Positions 1-8,033 of a stretch of 64,000 nt of DNA are shown here, one piece after another; the first letter of the stretch is position 1; the number at the start of each line of letters is the position of its first letter. The notes beneath the pieces were generated by a model. It was given only the letters and a program-made list of their open reading frames with translations, had not been told where the DNA came from and did not search any database. The DNA lies in NCBI GenBank assembly GCA_965369325.1, contig CBDUQI010000002.1, positions 18,374 through 82,373 of the forward strand. Reading direction: 5' to 3'. The DNA is from CBDUQI01 sp965369325. GTDB taxonomy: Bacteria > Pseudomonadota > Gammaproteobacteria > Steroidobacterales > JBCBZW01. The position numbers were made by a program, and so were the translations under genes.

Positions 1-238
1 GGCTCGCCGCTGGCGCCACGCGTGCAGGCGCACCGTGGTATTGGCGGCAATGATGCGCCGCACCGCCTGAGCGCGCTGTTAAACCTTCTCGCGCCCCGGC
101 GCATCCAACTATCACAACAATGGACAAGGCCCACTGCATGCACACTGCCGTGCGGCGGGTGAGAATGGCGCCTGCGGGGGCATCGTGACTTCTGGTCCAT
201 GCGGGGTGAGAATAGTAACGAATGCTGGGGAATGTTAA

Positions 239-1075
239 ATGAATACATGTATTTATGCGCGAAATGGGTTGGCGGCGCGGCGCTCGTCTGCGGGTTACTC
301 CCTAAGTGTGCTTGGTGCAGCGATGGGGTTGGTGTTGGCACAGGCGGCGGCGGCGGGCAACTGGGATTCATGTCGCTACAGCGATGATCGCGAGGCCAGC
401 TTCAAACTACCGGCCTCTGGCACCGTCTCGGTGCTTGCCGGCCCTGGTGCGCTAGTGGTGGAGGGCACCCGCGGCCAGCGCGAGGTGCTTGTGCGAGGTC
501 GGGCCTGCGCGGATGACAAAGATGATCTGGCGGAGATCCAGATTGCCTCGCGCGCCCGCGGCGATGATCTGGAAATCATGGCCGAAATTGGCCGTCGCGA
601 CTACGAAATACGCGGCAGCCTGGACCTGGAAATCAGCGTGCCGTCGGACCAGCATCTGGACATCATGGACAGCAGCGGCTCGATGGAAGTGCGCGAGGTG
701 GCCTCGTTACGCGTCAGCGACAGCTCCGGCAGCATGAAACTCAGGGGTATCCCAGGCGAGGTGCATATCGTGCAAGACAGCTCGGGCGAGATTGATGTTC
801 GCGATGTTGGCGCTTTGCGCATCGATACCGATGGCTCCGGCGGAATCAACGTGGACCGAGCCGTCTCAGTGCGTATCGACCAAGATTCCTCCGGTGGTAT
901 CGAAATACGCCACGTAGATAACGACGTGGAGATCGGGGTGGATTCCTCCGGCTCGATCAGCGTGTCCGACGTGGGTGGCAACTTCTCTGTACGTGCAGAC
1001 AGCAGCGGCAGCATTCATCACCGCCGCGTGGGCGGCAGTGTGGATGTACCGGAGTACAAGCGGGACCACTACTGA
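239..1075 (+). CDS. Secreted DUF4097-like beta-helix repeat protein
   Basis: A 278-residue protein with an N-terminal export signal: Arg-rich n-region, hydrophobic stretch at about residues 20-40, Ala-rich end before GNWDS. From about residue 135 onward it consists of seven imperfect repeats of about 20 residues, each built around DSSGS or DGSGG followed by alternating Val/Ile (for example DSSGSMKLRGI). This pattern is typical of the DUF4097/DUF2807 right-handed beta-helix family often called putative adhesin or auto-transporter head domain. The ATG at 239 follows a GGGGA ribosome-binding site by seven bases. It probably acts in the periplasm or at the cell surface; no enzymatic motif is visible and the function of the family is not established. 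The neighbour on the right is convergent. Positions 1-238 show no gene I can support. Confidence 0.75.
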   Translation: MNTCIYARNGLAARRSSAGYSLSVLGAAMGLVLAQAAAAGNWDSCRYSDDREASFKLPASGTVSVLAGPGALVVEGTRGQREVLVRGRACADDKDDLAEIQIASRARGDDLEIMAEIGRRDYEIRGSLDLEISVPSDQHLDIMDSSGSMEVREVASLRVSDSSGSMKLRGIPGEVHIVQDSSGEIDVRDVGALRIDTDGSGGINVDRAVSVRIDQDSSGGIEIRHVDNDVEIGVDSSGSISVSDVGGNFSVRADSSGSIHHRRVGGSVDVPEYKRDHY

Positions 1076-1105
1076 CAGATGAGTGTTGAGGTGGCCGGGT
1101 TTGCG

Positions 1106-2227
1106 CTAAGACGCGGACGCGGCCACCGTGACGTCGCCACTGCGGTTCGGGTCGACGCTGCTTGGCTTGCGCTGCAGTAACTGCTGCCAGTTGATGGCAG
1201 CATCGTGGCAATCCGGATCGTCCAGCGCACATCCCACCCACACATAACCGGCGGTCGGTGGATGCACCACATAGTGGGTGGCGGAGAACTGGTAGCGCAG
1301 ATAGTTAAGATCGGTGGCGAAGCTGCCCTGGCTGCCATCGCGGCCATCGCCCGGTCGCAGCAGTGCGGTGCGCCGGTTGGCCGGCGAATCACACACCCAT
1401 TTGCCGCTGTCGCGGCCCAGCCCCTCCGCGCAGGCGTATACCACCACGGGCTCGCTGCAGGCGTTGACCAGTTCTACCTGCAACATGTCGACCAGATCGT
1501 GCGTCTGGCCGGGTTTGATACATCCGTTGCGAGACTTGATGCGCCCGTCGCTGACGGGTTTGCGGGCATTGGCGGCGGGGCGTGTGCTGGCCGCCCGGGG
1601 CCCGGCAAACACCACTTGTTCCGTGGCGCTGCGGCGGCCTTCTTCACCGGCCGGCAAGGCCGGATAGCGCCAGCGGCGCACGGCTGCAATGGCCTCAGCG
1701 TCAAACATGCGGCGCGGGCTGGCGGACGTTACCCGCGCACCGCTGACCGTGCCGTCGGGGGCGATATCCACACGCACTGTCACCCGTCCGCTGCGCCCGT
1801 TGGCGGCATCGGGGTAGTTCGGTTCGATCTGGATGATCGGGCGCAACGCAGGTGCCTGCGCAGGATCCTCGCCCGGGGCGCTCCCATTGCTGGCATCGGT
1901 GACCACCGGTTGGCCAGCGCGGTCTTCGCACACCTGGCAGCTTTGCACCAGAATTTGTGGGTCTTTGCCCCGGCTGAGCCATGCTTCGCGTGATTCCCCG
2001 CCGACCACAGTGCTTACCATGGGCTGCCCGTCGATGTAGTAGTCCACTCGTGAGCAGGCCGCGCTGTTGCTCTTGACTGTCACCCAGCCGGCCTCAGCCT
2101 GCACGGATGCCGCGCAGCTGTCGGTGATGGTGGTGCAGTCGCAGCGATACTCGGCCAGCAGTTGGGCAGGGGCCAGCGCAAACGCAGCCAGCGCCATCGA
2201 AGTTGTAATCGTTTTACCGTCAGTCAC
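1106..2227 (-). CDS. Exported protein with TonB C-terminal domain
   Basis: Reads as 373 residues from a GTG at 2227, preceded by GAGG at eight bases. This start gives a clean signal peptide (MTDGKTITTSMALAAFALAP, then QLLA); the frame is open 57 bases further upstream without a better site. Residues about 131-211 form a TonB C-terminal domain: an IQIEPNYPDAA opening, the GRVTVRVDIAPDGTVSGARV strand pair, and the AEAIAAVRRWRYPA helix-strand. Unlike a classical TonB there is no Pro-rich periplasmic linker and no N-terminal membrane anchor. The domain is embedded between cysteine-containing regions (about residues 30-105 and 240-373). I infer a periplasmic TonB-like or 'energy transducer TonB family' protein, not necessarily one that energises a receptor. 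It is convergent with the DUF4097-like gene. Confidence 0.85.
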   Translation of the reverse strand: MTDGKTITTSMALAAFALAPAQLLAEYRCDCTTITDSCAASVQAEAGWVTVKSNSAACSRVDYYIDGQPMVSTVVGGESREAWLSRGKDPQILVQSCQVCEDRAGQPVVTDASNGSAPGEDPAQAPALRPIIQIEPNYPDAANGRSGRVTVRVDIAPDGTVSGARVTSASPRRMFDAEAIAAVRRWRYPALPAGEEGRRSATEQVVFAGPRAASTRPAANARKPVSDGRIKSRNGCIKPGQTHDLVDMLQVELVNACSEPVVVYACAEGLGRDSGKWVCDSPANRRTALLRPGDGRDGSQGSFATDLNYLRYQFSATHYVVHPPTAGYVWVGCALDDPDCHDAAINWQQLLQRKPSSVDPNRSGDVTVAASAS

Positions 2228-2386
2228 GGGTATTGCCTCGGGGTTGACATAAACAAATCCCGCCAATTCTCTGACAACCAGCATACCCCAGTGAGCAACA
2301 CCGCTGAAGCTGCACAGTCCCGGTTTTTACCGATGTATGTAAAAAAGAGCCAAAAAACATTGGTTTGGAGATACTGCGCGTGGGCC

Positions 2387-3259
2387 TCAGCTGGCCTGAG
2401 TGTTGATTGACCAGTCGTACTCTCGGTAGATCGTCTTATATCCGGTCGCGCGCGCCAGTTCCTGGCCCAGCGCTTCGGGCGCAATGCTGGCGATGTAATC
2501 GACCACACCGCGCTGGGTTGGCAGCCCCAGTTGCCGCAGATGGTTAACGAAATCGCTGGTGTACATGTGGAAAATGTTGTTCAACTCGATCTGGCGGGTG
2601 TCATGGTTTACCCGTACATTGCGCTCATCGGTAATGAACGCCTGAGCGGCCTCATCCAGCATCAGGTCAAATTCATCGCCAGATTTGAGTTGCGTGGGGA
2701 TCAGCGGGCAGCTTCCGCTGGCGCAGTTCAGGACGAAATGTGCACGCGGGTCTTTAAATGGACGCAGGATTTTACTGTGCTCAAGATCGTAAAGGCTCAT
2801 CCGGCGCCCGCCCACGATAAACCGCAGGTTGTAGAAAAAGCCCAGGCCTTTCACCACCTCAATAGGGGCCTTCAGGTCGGTGACGCTCTGCAGTGGCCAG
2901 TGAGACAGTACGCCTTTGATCACGAAGGCGTTATACGCATAGACCCAGAAGGCCATCTGCTCGTTACGATCGGCAAAGCGCGTGGGTGCGGTGTCGGGCG
3001 TGTACAGCGCGATTGCCGCCAGATACTCATCCAGTTGCCGCTGCGCTTGTTGATCGTCGTGCCAGGCTTGATAGTCCACTTCGCCCTGGGGGTTCACGAA
3101 GCGGTTTAACAGTGCTTCGAAGCCATCATGGGAAAACCCGCTGGCGGGAAAGTCGGGTGCGGGCGAATCGGCCCCGTACAGCACGCGCGGCGCTGTGTTC
3201 CAGCGCCAGCCCAGCCAGGCGAGCGCGACCAGAATCAGAACTGCGATAATTATTTGCAT
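2387..3259 (-). CDS. DUF547 domain protein, membrane-anchored or exported
   Basis: A 290-residue protein. The ATG at 3259 is chosen because it begins directly with a hydrophobic anchor or signal (MQIIIAVLILVALAWLGWRW); the frame is open much further upstream, but that part lacks protein-like character and would cross the divergent gene. The body is a clear DUF547 domain. It shows MAFWVYAYNAFVIKGVL, the H-SKILRPFKDPRAHFVLNC segment with the conserved cysteines of CASGSCP, and the family's C-terminal YDWSIN ending. DUF547 proteins are common exported proteins of proteobacteria; some weak similarity to cysteine-peptidase-like folds is discussed for the family, but no activity is established. It is transcribed divergently from the TPR-hydroxylase gene at 3383 and may share the 123-base control region. 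Confidence 0.9.
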   Translation of the reverse strand: MQIIIAVLILVALAWLGWRWNTAPRVLYGADSPAPDFPASGFSHDGFEALLNRFVNPQGEVDYQAWHDDQQAQRQLDEYLAAIALYTPDTAPTRFADRNEQMAFWVYAYNAFVIKGVLSHWPLQSVTDLKAPIEVVKGLGFFYNLRFIVGGRRMSLYDLEHSKILRPFKDPRAHFVLNCASGSCPLIPTQLKSGDEFDLMLDEAAQAFITDERNVRVNHDTRQIELNNIFHMYTSDFVNHLRQLGLPTQRGVVDYIASIAPEALGQELARATGYKTIYREYDWSINTQAS

Positions 3260-3382
3260 AGCCCGTAAGTCCTTAGGTGCTGTCGTTACGATGCTGTCGG
3301 TGACATGCTGGTTACACAGCCGTTGCTTGAACGCGGCGTAAGCGGTCGCGTCAAGGTCTTGCCTGCTGTATGGTTCGCGCCC

Positions 3383-4696
3383 ATGGATGCCACCCTGCAC
3401 AACATGCTTGAAACGGCCCGTCGACTGCAACAGGACGGCCAGTTGCCCGAAGCCATCGCGGCCTATCGGCAGGCCTTGGCGCGCGACCCCTCTGACGGCG
3501 GCGCTTGGTTTGGACTGGGGCAGATCGCCTTTACCAGCGGTAACGTCCCCGAGTGTATCGAGCTGGTGCAGCGTGCGATCAGTTGCGACAAAACCGAAGG
3601 GGCGTACTACTACTATCTGGGTGTGGCGCAGTCGGCGATCGGCCGCCATGGGGCAGCATTGCGCTCAATGGAGCAGTCAGTGCGGTTGCGCCCGGCACAC
3701 GCAGGCGCGCAACTAAAGCTGGGGTTGCTGGCGTTGGATGCGGGTGAGCGCGAGCGTGCTGCGCGCGCTTGTCAGCGAGCGGTGCTGCTGGACCCGCGTT
3801 TGCAACAGCCCGAGCTGTTGCGTGACGCGGGCGAAGGCTTGCAACGCGAGGTTGAGCGGGCACGCAAACTGTTGCGCCAGACGTATGCTGAGCTGCTTCA
3901 GGGCACGCGTGACGCACTGGCCCTGGCGTATCCGGGCCAGCACGAGCGCATGGACAAATGCCTGCGCATGCTCGAAGGCGCCGCGCCGCGTGAGTATTGC
4001 CATCCGCAGCAGCGGCCCGAATTTCTGCTGATGCCGGACATGCAGGCGCAACCGTGGTTTGACCCGGCTAAGTTTGATTGGCTGGATGATTTGCGCGCTG
4101 CTTGCCCGCAAGTCCGCGAAGAGATGCTGCAGGTGCTGGGCGACGGGCAACGATTTGAGCCCTACGTGCACGGGGGCGACGATGGCGATGCGCGGGTGCT
4201 TACCCGCACAGGTATCGACATTACCTCGCTGGCCGAATCGCAGGACTGGACTGCGTTCCATCTGATGAAGGGCGAGCCGCAGGTGGAGAACTGTGCCTTA
4301 TGTCCAGCCACTACGGCCTTGATGGGGCGCCTGCCCCTGGCCAACGCCACAGGCTATGTGCCCGATGTGTTGTTTTCCATGCTTCAACCCGGCGCGCATA
4401 TCCAGCCACACTACGGCCAGAACAACGTGCGCCTGACGGTGCACATGGGCCTTGAGGTGCCGGCGGACTGCGATATTACCGTGGGCGGCGAAACCCGCAC
4501 CTGGGAGAGCGGTGAGGTGCTGGTATTCGACGACAGTTTTTTACACGAGGCCACCAACCGAAGCGCGCAGCGCAGGGTAGTATTGATCTTCAAAGTCTGG
4601 AACCCATTTTTGTCGGATGCTGAGCGGTTTGGTATTGAGCATTTCTTTGCCAATCGCGAACGTTGGCTGAAACTGTGCGAACCGGATGCAACCTGA
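3383..4696 (+). CDS. TPR protein with aspartyl/asparaginyl beta-hydroxylase domain
   Basis: A 437-residue protein from the ATG at 3383; the frame is open to 3305, so the exact start is uncertain. Residues about 5-135 hold three to four TPR units (for example AIAAYRQALARDPSDGGAWF). Residues about 285-425 are an aspartyl/asparaginyl beta-hydroxylase domain (AspH, PF05118). The iron-binding histidines appear in HIQPHYG (about residue 342) and DDSFLHEA (about 388), and the 2-oxoglutarate arginines in RLTVH and QRRVVLIF. A TPR region followed by this domain is also the architecture of animal aspartyl beta-hydroxylase, which modifies Asp/Asn side chains in EGF-like modules. The substrate here is unknown. 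No signal peptide is visible. A paralogue with the same plan lies at 46074-47429. The sugar-kinase-like gene follows after 8 bases, suggesting an operon. Confidence 0.9.
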   Translation: MDATLHNMLETARRLQQDGQLPEAIAAYRQALARDPSDGGAWFGLGQIAFTSGNVPECIELVQRAISCDKTEGAYYYYLGVAQSAIGRHGAALRSMEQSVRLRPAHAGAQLKLGLLALDAGERERAARACQRAVLLDPRLQQPELLRDAGEGLQREVERARKLLRQTYAELLQGTRDALALAYPGQHERMDKCLRMLEGAAPREYCHPQQRPEFLLMPDMQAQPWFDPAKFDWLDDLRAACPQVREEMLQVLGDGQRFEPYVHGGDDGDARVLTRTGIDITSLAESQDWTAFHLMKGEPQVENCALCPATTALMGRLPLANATGYVPDVLFSMLQPGAHIQPHYGQNNVRLTVHMGLEVPADCDITVGGETRTWESGEVLVFDDSFLHEATNRSAQRRVVLIFKVWNPFLSDAERFGIEHFFANRERWLKLCEPDAT

Positions 4697-4704
4697 GCGT
4701 CGGT

Positions 4705-5829
4705 GTGTCGTTTCAAGCAATAGATGCCGCCATCAGTGTCGGCGGACACTTTCGGTTTGTCGGTGAGCCGCTAGAGGCCTACCCGTTCGGGTCCGGCCAC
4801 ATACACAATACCTTCAAGCTCAGCTGCACCGCCGGCTCGCAGACCCACTACTATTTGTTACAGCAGATCAATGCCCACGTATTCAGCGATGTACCGGCAT
4901 TGATGAACAATATCTCCCGCGTGCTCATGCACTCCCAGGCCAGTCTGCGCGTGCAGGACAAGGGTGACATCGCGCGACGTTGCCTGAGCGTGGTGCCGAC
5001 CCGGGCGAACCTTCCCTACCATGTGCACACCGACGGTAGTTACTGGCGCGCTTACCGTTTTATCGCGCAATCGCGCAGCTACACGGTGGCGACGACGCAG
5101 CAGCAAGCTTACGAAGTCGCTCGCGCGTTCGGGGAGTTTCAGCAACGGGTGGGGCGCTTGCCCGGCCCACGCCTGCACGAGTCTATCGCTGATTTTCATC
5201 ACACCCCAAAACGGGTGCAGGCGCTGCGCGATGCGGTCGCGGCGAATGTGCACAGGCGCGTCGAGCAGTGCGGGCCGCAACTGCGTTTTGCGTCGGCACG
5301 CGCCCGGATCGCCCCAGCACTTATCGAGTTGCAGCAGTTGGGCAAGATCCCCGAGCGGGTCACCCACAACGACGCCAAGATGGATAACGTGTTGTTCGAC
5401 GAGCACACCGATGAGGCGTTATGCGTGGTGGATCTGGATACCGTGATGCCAGGCCTCAGCTTGTACGACTTCGGCGATCTGGTGCGCTCGTGCGCCAATC
5501 GGGCGGGCGAAGATCACAGTGACGTGAGGCAGGTAGGTTTGGACATGCCACGCTTTGAGGCCATCGTCCACGGTTACTTGGCCGGCACCGGCGACATGCT
5601 GAACTCCGTGGAGATTGCCAACCTGGCCTTCTCGGCTAAGTTGATCAGTTACGAGCTGGGCGTGCGCTTTCTTACCGACTACCTATCCGGCGATCGCTAC
5701 TTCAAGACGCAATACGACGGCCAGAACCTGGCGCGCTGCAAGGTGCAGTTTGCGATGGTCGAGTCGATCGAGCAGCAGTATCGCGCCATGAACCGGCTGG
5801 CCCGCAGTATCGCAGGCAGCCCTGCCTGA
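4705..5829 (+). CDS. Phosphotransferase family kinase, NahK-like
   Basis: A 374-residue protein of the aminoglycoside phosphotransferase/choline kinase fold. The GTG at 4705 comes eight bases after the preceding stop codon; the frame is open to 4663. The catalytic loop THNDAKMDNVLFD (about residue 220) and the metal-binding DLDTVMPGLSLYDFGD (about 244) closely follow the pattern of N-acetylhexosamine 1-kinase (NahK) and related 'mucin desulfatase/phosphotransferase' proteins. The N-terminal GGHFRFVGEPLEAYPFGSGH segment would carry the nucleotide-binding glycine-rich strand. A sugar-1-kinase acting on an N-acetylhexosamine is the best guess; the substrate is not proven by sequence. The position directly behind the TPR-AspH gene suggests co-transcription, although a link between sugar phosphorylation and protein hydroxylation is unexplained. 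Confidence 0.88.
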   Translation: MSFQAIDAAISVGGHFRFVGEPLEAYPFGSGHIHNTFKLSCTAGSQTHYYLLQQINAHVFSDVPALMNNISRVLMHSQASLRVQDKGDIARRCLSVVPTRANLPYHVHTDGSYWRAYRFIAQSRSYTVATTQQQAYEVARAFGEFQQRVGRLPGPRLHESIADFHHTPKRVQALRDAVAANVHRRVEQCGPQLRFASARARIAPALIELQQLGKIPERVTHNDAKMDNVLFDEHTDEALCVVDLDTVMPGLSLYDFGDLVRSCANRAGEDHSDVRQVGLDMPRFEAIVHGYLAGTGDMLNSVEIANLAFSAKLISYELGVRFLTDYLSGDRYFKTQYDGQNLARCKVQFAMVESIEQQYRAMNRLARSIAGSPA

Positions 5830-5843
5830 GCGCCGTGCGGGCT

Positions 5844-6008
5844 TCAGAAACTGGATGGGCCGAGCGGGGTGTCTAGCGTTGTGCCGGCAGCGGCCAGCGT
5901 GACCGAAGCTGTGGTGGTGCTGGCGTATGCGTTATTCGTCAGTACGCTGATGGCCAGACCGCAGAACACGACCAGGAAGGTGGCGTTAAGTAATTTTCCA
6001 GCTTTCAT
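5844..6008 (-). CDS. Small secreted protein, 54 residues
   Basis: The ATG at 6008 is preceded by GAGGAGG at about eight bases, a strong ribosome-binding site. The first 29 residues form a signal peptide (MKAGKLLNATFLVVFCGLAI, ending NNAYA), leaving a mature peptide of about 25 residues rich in Thr, Ala and Ser and ending GTTLDTPLGPSSF. The leader resembles that of the protein at 6608 (a K-rich start, GL-IS-L and a final AYA), so the two may be distant relatives. The frame is open to 6143, but the longer N-terminus is not protein-like. No family is recognised. It is convergent with the kinase gene, with 14 bases between them. Such a short gene could still be spurious; the ribosome site and leader are the main support. 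Confidence 0.55.
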   Translation of the reverse strand: MKAGKLLNATFLVVFCGLAISVLTNNAYASTTTASVTLAAAGTTLDTPLGPSSF

Positions 6009-6060
6009 GTCGGCGACCCTCCTCAAGTTGGTCAGATGCATGGTTTCGTTTGTTATTAAA

Positions 6061-6116
6061 GCGATGAAACCTCGGAAACACCTCATCGCGGTTTCCCGAC
6101 CCCGGTGAGGCTTTCC
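6061..6116. repeat. Overlapping inverted repeats upstream of the 54-residue gene
   Basis: Two alternative stems share bases. One pairs GCGATGA (6061-6067) with TCATCGC (6083-6089). The other pairs GGAAACACCTCA (6074-6085) with TGAGGCTTTCC (6106-6116), with one bulge. They lie 53-108 bases upstream of the start at 6008, in what would be its leader RNA. Mutually exclusive stems suggest an attenuator or other RNA switch. I compared it by eye with the c-di-GMP-I riboswitch pattern and did not find the conserved core. Confidence 0.35.
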
Positions 6117-6143
6117 GGTGGTGCATAGAGAGATTGTCTCCAA

Positions 6144-6607
6144 ACCCGAGGGATTCAGCCAATCGATTGTAATTACGAATTTGATAGCAATTAACTATCG
6201 ATCGTGGTTGATCTGGATGGCCCACATTCGGGGGCGGGCAGAAAATCGGTGGGGATTGCGCGTGGCTGTTCTCAACGCAGCTCGTGCGCCAGCAGCGCCT
6301 TGAGCATACGTAACTCGCGACGGATGGTCTTATATTTACTTTGAAAACAGTTTGTTATGGAGGGTGTCAGTGTTCCTGAGTCGGAAAAGCACCTGCATTT
6401 GAAACTATTTTGACACGATTTTCGACGCGTTTTCGTATTCCTGGGTAACTGCGGTTATGTACGGCGCCGGGCGCCAGCAGAAGCGCCGCTGAAAAAAAAT
6501 GCGATGAGGATGAGGTGATTTTCGTGGCTTATCGCTTTTAGTTTCAAACGCAATTTATTTGCCACATTCACTTAGCGATTTATCACCGACTTTTTAGGGG
6601 AAGACAC
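6144..6607. other. Non-coding stretch, AT-richer than its surroundings
   Basis: No convincing gene is seen in these 464 bases. The right half is AT-rich and probably holds the control region of the gene at 6608. A TTGACA lies at 6410-6415, followed 18 bases later by CGTATT (6434-6439), a weak match to a sigma-70 promoter. On the minus strand, a short frame ends at about 6290 with LRMLKALLAHELR, but it has no identifiable start and could be chance. Confidence 0.4.
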
Positions 6608-6988
6608 ATGAAAACCACTAACATCATCAAAGCCGCCGCGTTGACCGTCCTGAGCGGCCTGTTTATTAGCACCCTGAGCGCATACGCCGGGAGCGATGAA
6701 CTGCAGCAGATGGAGCCGGCCGTATTCGACATGGGCACCGCCACGGCGGTTGTGTACTACACGGAGACTGACAAAGGCGACTTTGAAGTGGTCACCACCA
6801 TCGGCCCGAACGTCGGCCACGATGCGCCGATCCAGCGGTACTCCTCCATCATCAGCGCCGGCGAGCAGACCACCATCACCATCGACGATTTGGCCAACGC
6901 CTCACGCTCGCTGATGATCGCCGCCTCCCGCCGTGGCATTAGCGTAGAGCAGTTGGACGCACCGGTGCGGGTCGCTACCAGCCGCTAA
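6608..6988 (+). CDS. Small secreted protein of unknown function, 126 residues
   Basis: The ATG at 6608 lies behind a GGGGAAG ribosome-binding site. The signal peptide runs to about residue 27 (MKTTNIIKAAALTVLSGLFI, then STLSAYA). The mature part of about 99 residues is acidic, with VVYYTETDKGDFEVVTTIGP followed by an alternating polar/hydrophobic region, and it has no cysteines. No known domain is recognised. A strong terminator follows at 7023-7055, so it is probably a single-gene transcript driven from the AT-rich region upstream. Its leader resembles that of the divergently transcribed 54-residue protein. The two adjacent tyrosines beside acidic residues would suit tyrosine sulfation, which is only worth noting because of the sulfotransferases elsewhere in the window. 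Confidence 0.75.
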   Translation: MKTTNIIKAAALTVLSGLFISTLSAYAGSDELQQMEPAVFDMGTATAVVYYTETDKGDFEVVTTIGPNVGHDAPIQRYSSIISAGEQTTITIDDLANASRSLMIAASRRGISVEQLDAPVRVATSR

Positions 6989-7022
6989 TCGCCCGAGCGC
7001 AACCGCGCTCTCGCACCCGACC

Positions 7023-7055
7023 AAAGGGCCGCCGATATCATCGGTGGCCCTTTTT
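7023..7055 (+). terminator. Rho-independent terminator
   Basis: The stem AAAGGGCC plus CCGAT (7023-7036) pairs with ATCGG plus GGCCCTTT (7040-7053), with a three-base loop, one G-T wobble and a run of five T. It ends the transcript of the 126-residue secreted protein. Confidence 0.9.
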
Positions 7056-7163
7056 GCTATTGGGTGAATTCTAAGCGAACACTTAGTCAGTGCAGGCTGA
7101 TTGCTTCGCGAAGATTGCGGTTTTCTCTGAGACCTCGATTCTGATCCCCTCCGGCCCGAGTGT

Positions 7164-7182
7164 GCCTAACTGGATGTTAGGC
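7164..7182 (+). repeat. attC-like palindrome (cassette recombination site remnant?)
   Basis: GCCTAAC (7164-7170) and GTTAGGC (7176-7182) are perfect reverse complements separated by TGGAT. These heptamers equal the outer consensus boxes RYYYAAC and GTTRRRY of integron attC sites, in the right order and orientation. A functional attC needs about 57 bases or more, so this could only be a version with its centre deleted, or an unrelated hairpin. It lies 68 bases before the first of several short unrelated genes. Confidence 0.35.
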
Positions 7183-7249
7183 GGTAGTATGGCGTGAGAG
7201 TTCTTCGCAACGATGTATTGCCACACATCCATAATCGAGGAGATAGTGG

Positions 7250-7474
7250 TTGGGAATAACACGGGCCTTGTCCGTGGTCGTCGCGTCGAGCATGGTTGTC
7301 GCGTGTGCACCCGGGATTGTTGAGCTGCATCGACCGGCACCTGCCTCCGAAGAGTCCGAGCTTTTAGGACCATTTCCAAAAGATGACCGCGTTGTGGATT
7401 CTTCAAAACGACATGGATGTTGGCTCGGTCCTTTAGCTACCATCATGTTGTTGCGCCAGGCTCGTGATGCGTGA
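7250..7474 (+). CDS. Putative small lipoprotein, 74 residues
   Basis: A TTG start at 7250 is preceded by GAGGAG at seven bases, a strong ribosome-binding site. The N-terminus reads MGITRALSVVVASSMVVACA, a short basic region, hydrophobic core and lipobox VVAC, as in bacterial lipoproteins. The rest (about 55 residues) matches nothing I know. Base use is less GC-rich than the surrounding genes, as in the next two genes. It may be a cassette-borne gene. The short length and unusual start keep confidence moderate. Confidence 0.45.
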   Translation: MGITRALSVVVASSMVVACAPGIVELHRPAPASEESELLGPFPKDDRVVDSSKRHGCWLGPLATIMLLRQARDA

Positions 7475-7512
7475 GGGGCGAGAAGTGAAACGCCACAACC
7501 TGAGAGGAAGTC

Positions 7513-7932
7513 GTGACCAACAATCCTTCAAAGCCCCCACTAATCATCGGACCAAATCAAGGTCGCACATACGATATGGGGCGGATGAGAGCTACGTTCT
7601 TTGCGGATGGCGAACAAACGGATAACCGATACTCGATCTCGGAGTGGTTTCTTGAGTCTCGAACAAAAGGGCCGGGCGAGCATCGCCATCCCGATGATCA
7701 CATTTTGTACGTGCTCACCGGCTCGCTGAGTCTCATCATTGAAGGGCAACGGTCAGACGCGGTACGCGGCAGCTACATCTTCATACCTGGTGGCACCAAC
7801 CATGACTTTGAGAATCATGGCGACGATGAGTGTGGGTTCATAAGCATAAACGTCCCCGCAGGATTCGAGCAGATGATGCCCCAGTTAGTCACGTGGTTCG
7901 CAGGCAATCCTCTGTGCGAAATCGACGCCTAG
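7513..7932 (+). CDS. Cupin domain protein
   Basis: A 139-residue protein starting at a GTG preceded by GAGAGGAAG. It is a single cupin domain. Motif 1 is GEHRHPDDHILYVLTGSLSL (about residues 56-75), with metal-ligand candidates in H-R-H and the conserved Glu replaced around DDH. Motif 2 is GSYIFIPGGTNHDFENHG (about 87-104). Such small cupins bind a metal and act as isomerases, dioxygenases or ligand sensors; the substrate cannot be read from sequence. Codon use is noticeably more AT-rich than the flanking genome, like the genes on both sides, suggesting recent acquisition. Confidence 0.88.
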   Translation: MTNNPSKPPLIIGPNQGRTYDMGRMRATFFADGEQTDNRYSISEWFLESRTKGPGEHRHPDDHILYVLTGSLSLIIEGQRSDAVRGSYIFIPGGTNHDFENHGDDECGFISINVPAGFEQMMPQLVTWFAGNPLCEIDA

Positions 7933-8033
7933 CCATCCGTTGGTGTGGATGCATCAACAGTTGCGAGGCCTGCTGTTGCCGTCACCTTTGCCGGCTATGC
8001 GCCGCTCGCCCCGGCGTCATGTGAGCACGGAAA

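Noticed and set aside
1205..1993. A 262-codon plus-strand reading frame inside the TonB-domain gene
   Set aside because: It lies entirely antisense to a gene with clear signal peptide and TonB domain, and its translation has no domain or signal.
6061..6116. A c-di-GMP-I (GEMM) riboswitch before the 54-residue gene
   Set aside because: The region has stems and a GGAAAGCCTCACCGG segment on the minus strand, but not the conserved GEMM core or tetraloop receptor order.
7083..7406. Minus-strand reading frame of 107 codons across the cassette-like patch
   Set aside because: No ribosome site, no recognisable domain, and it overlaps the better supported lipoprotein reading on the plus strand.
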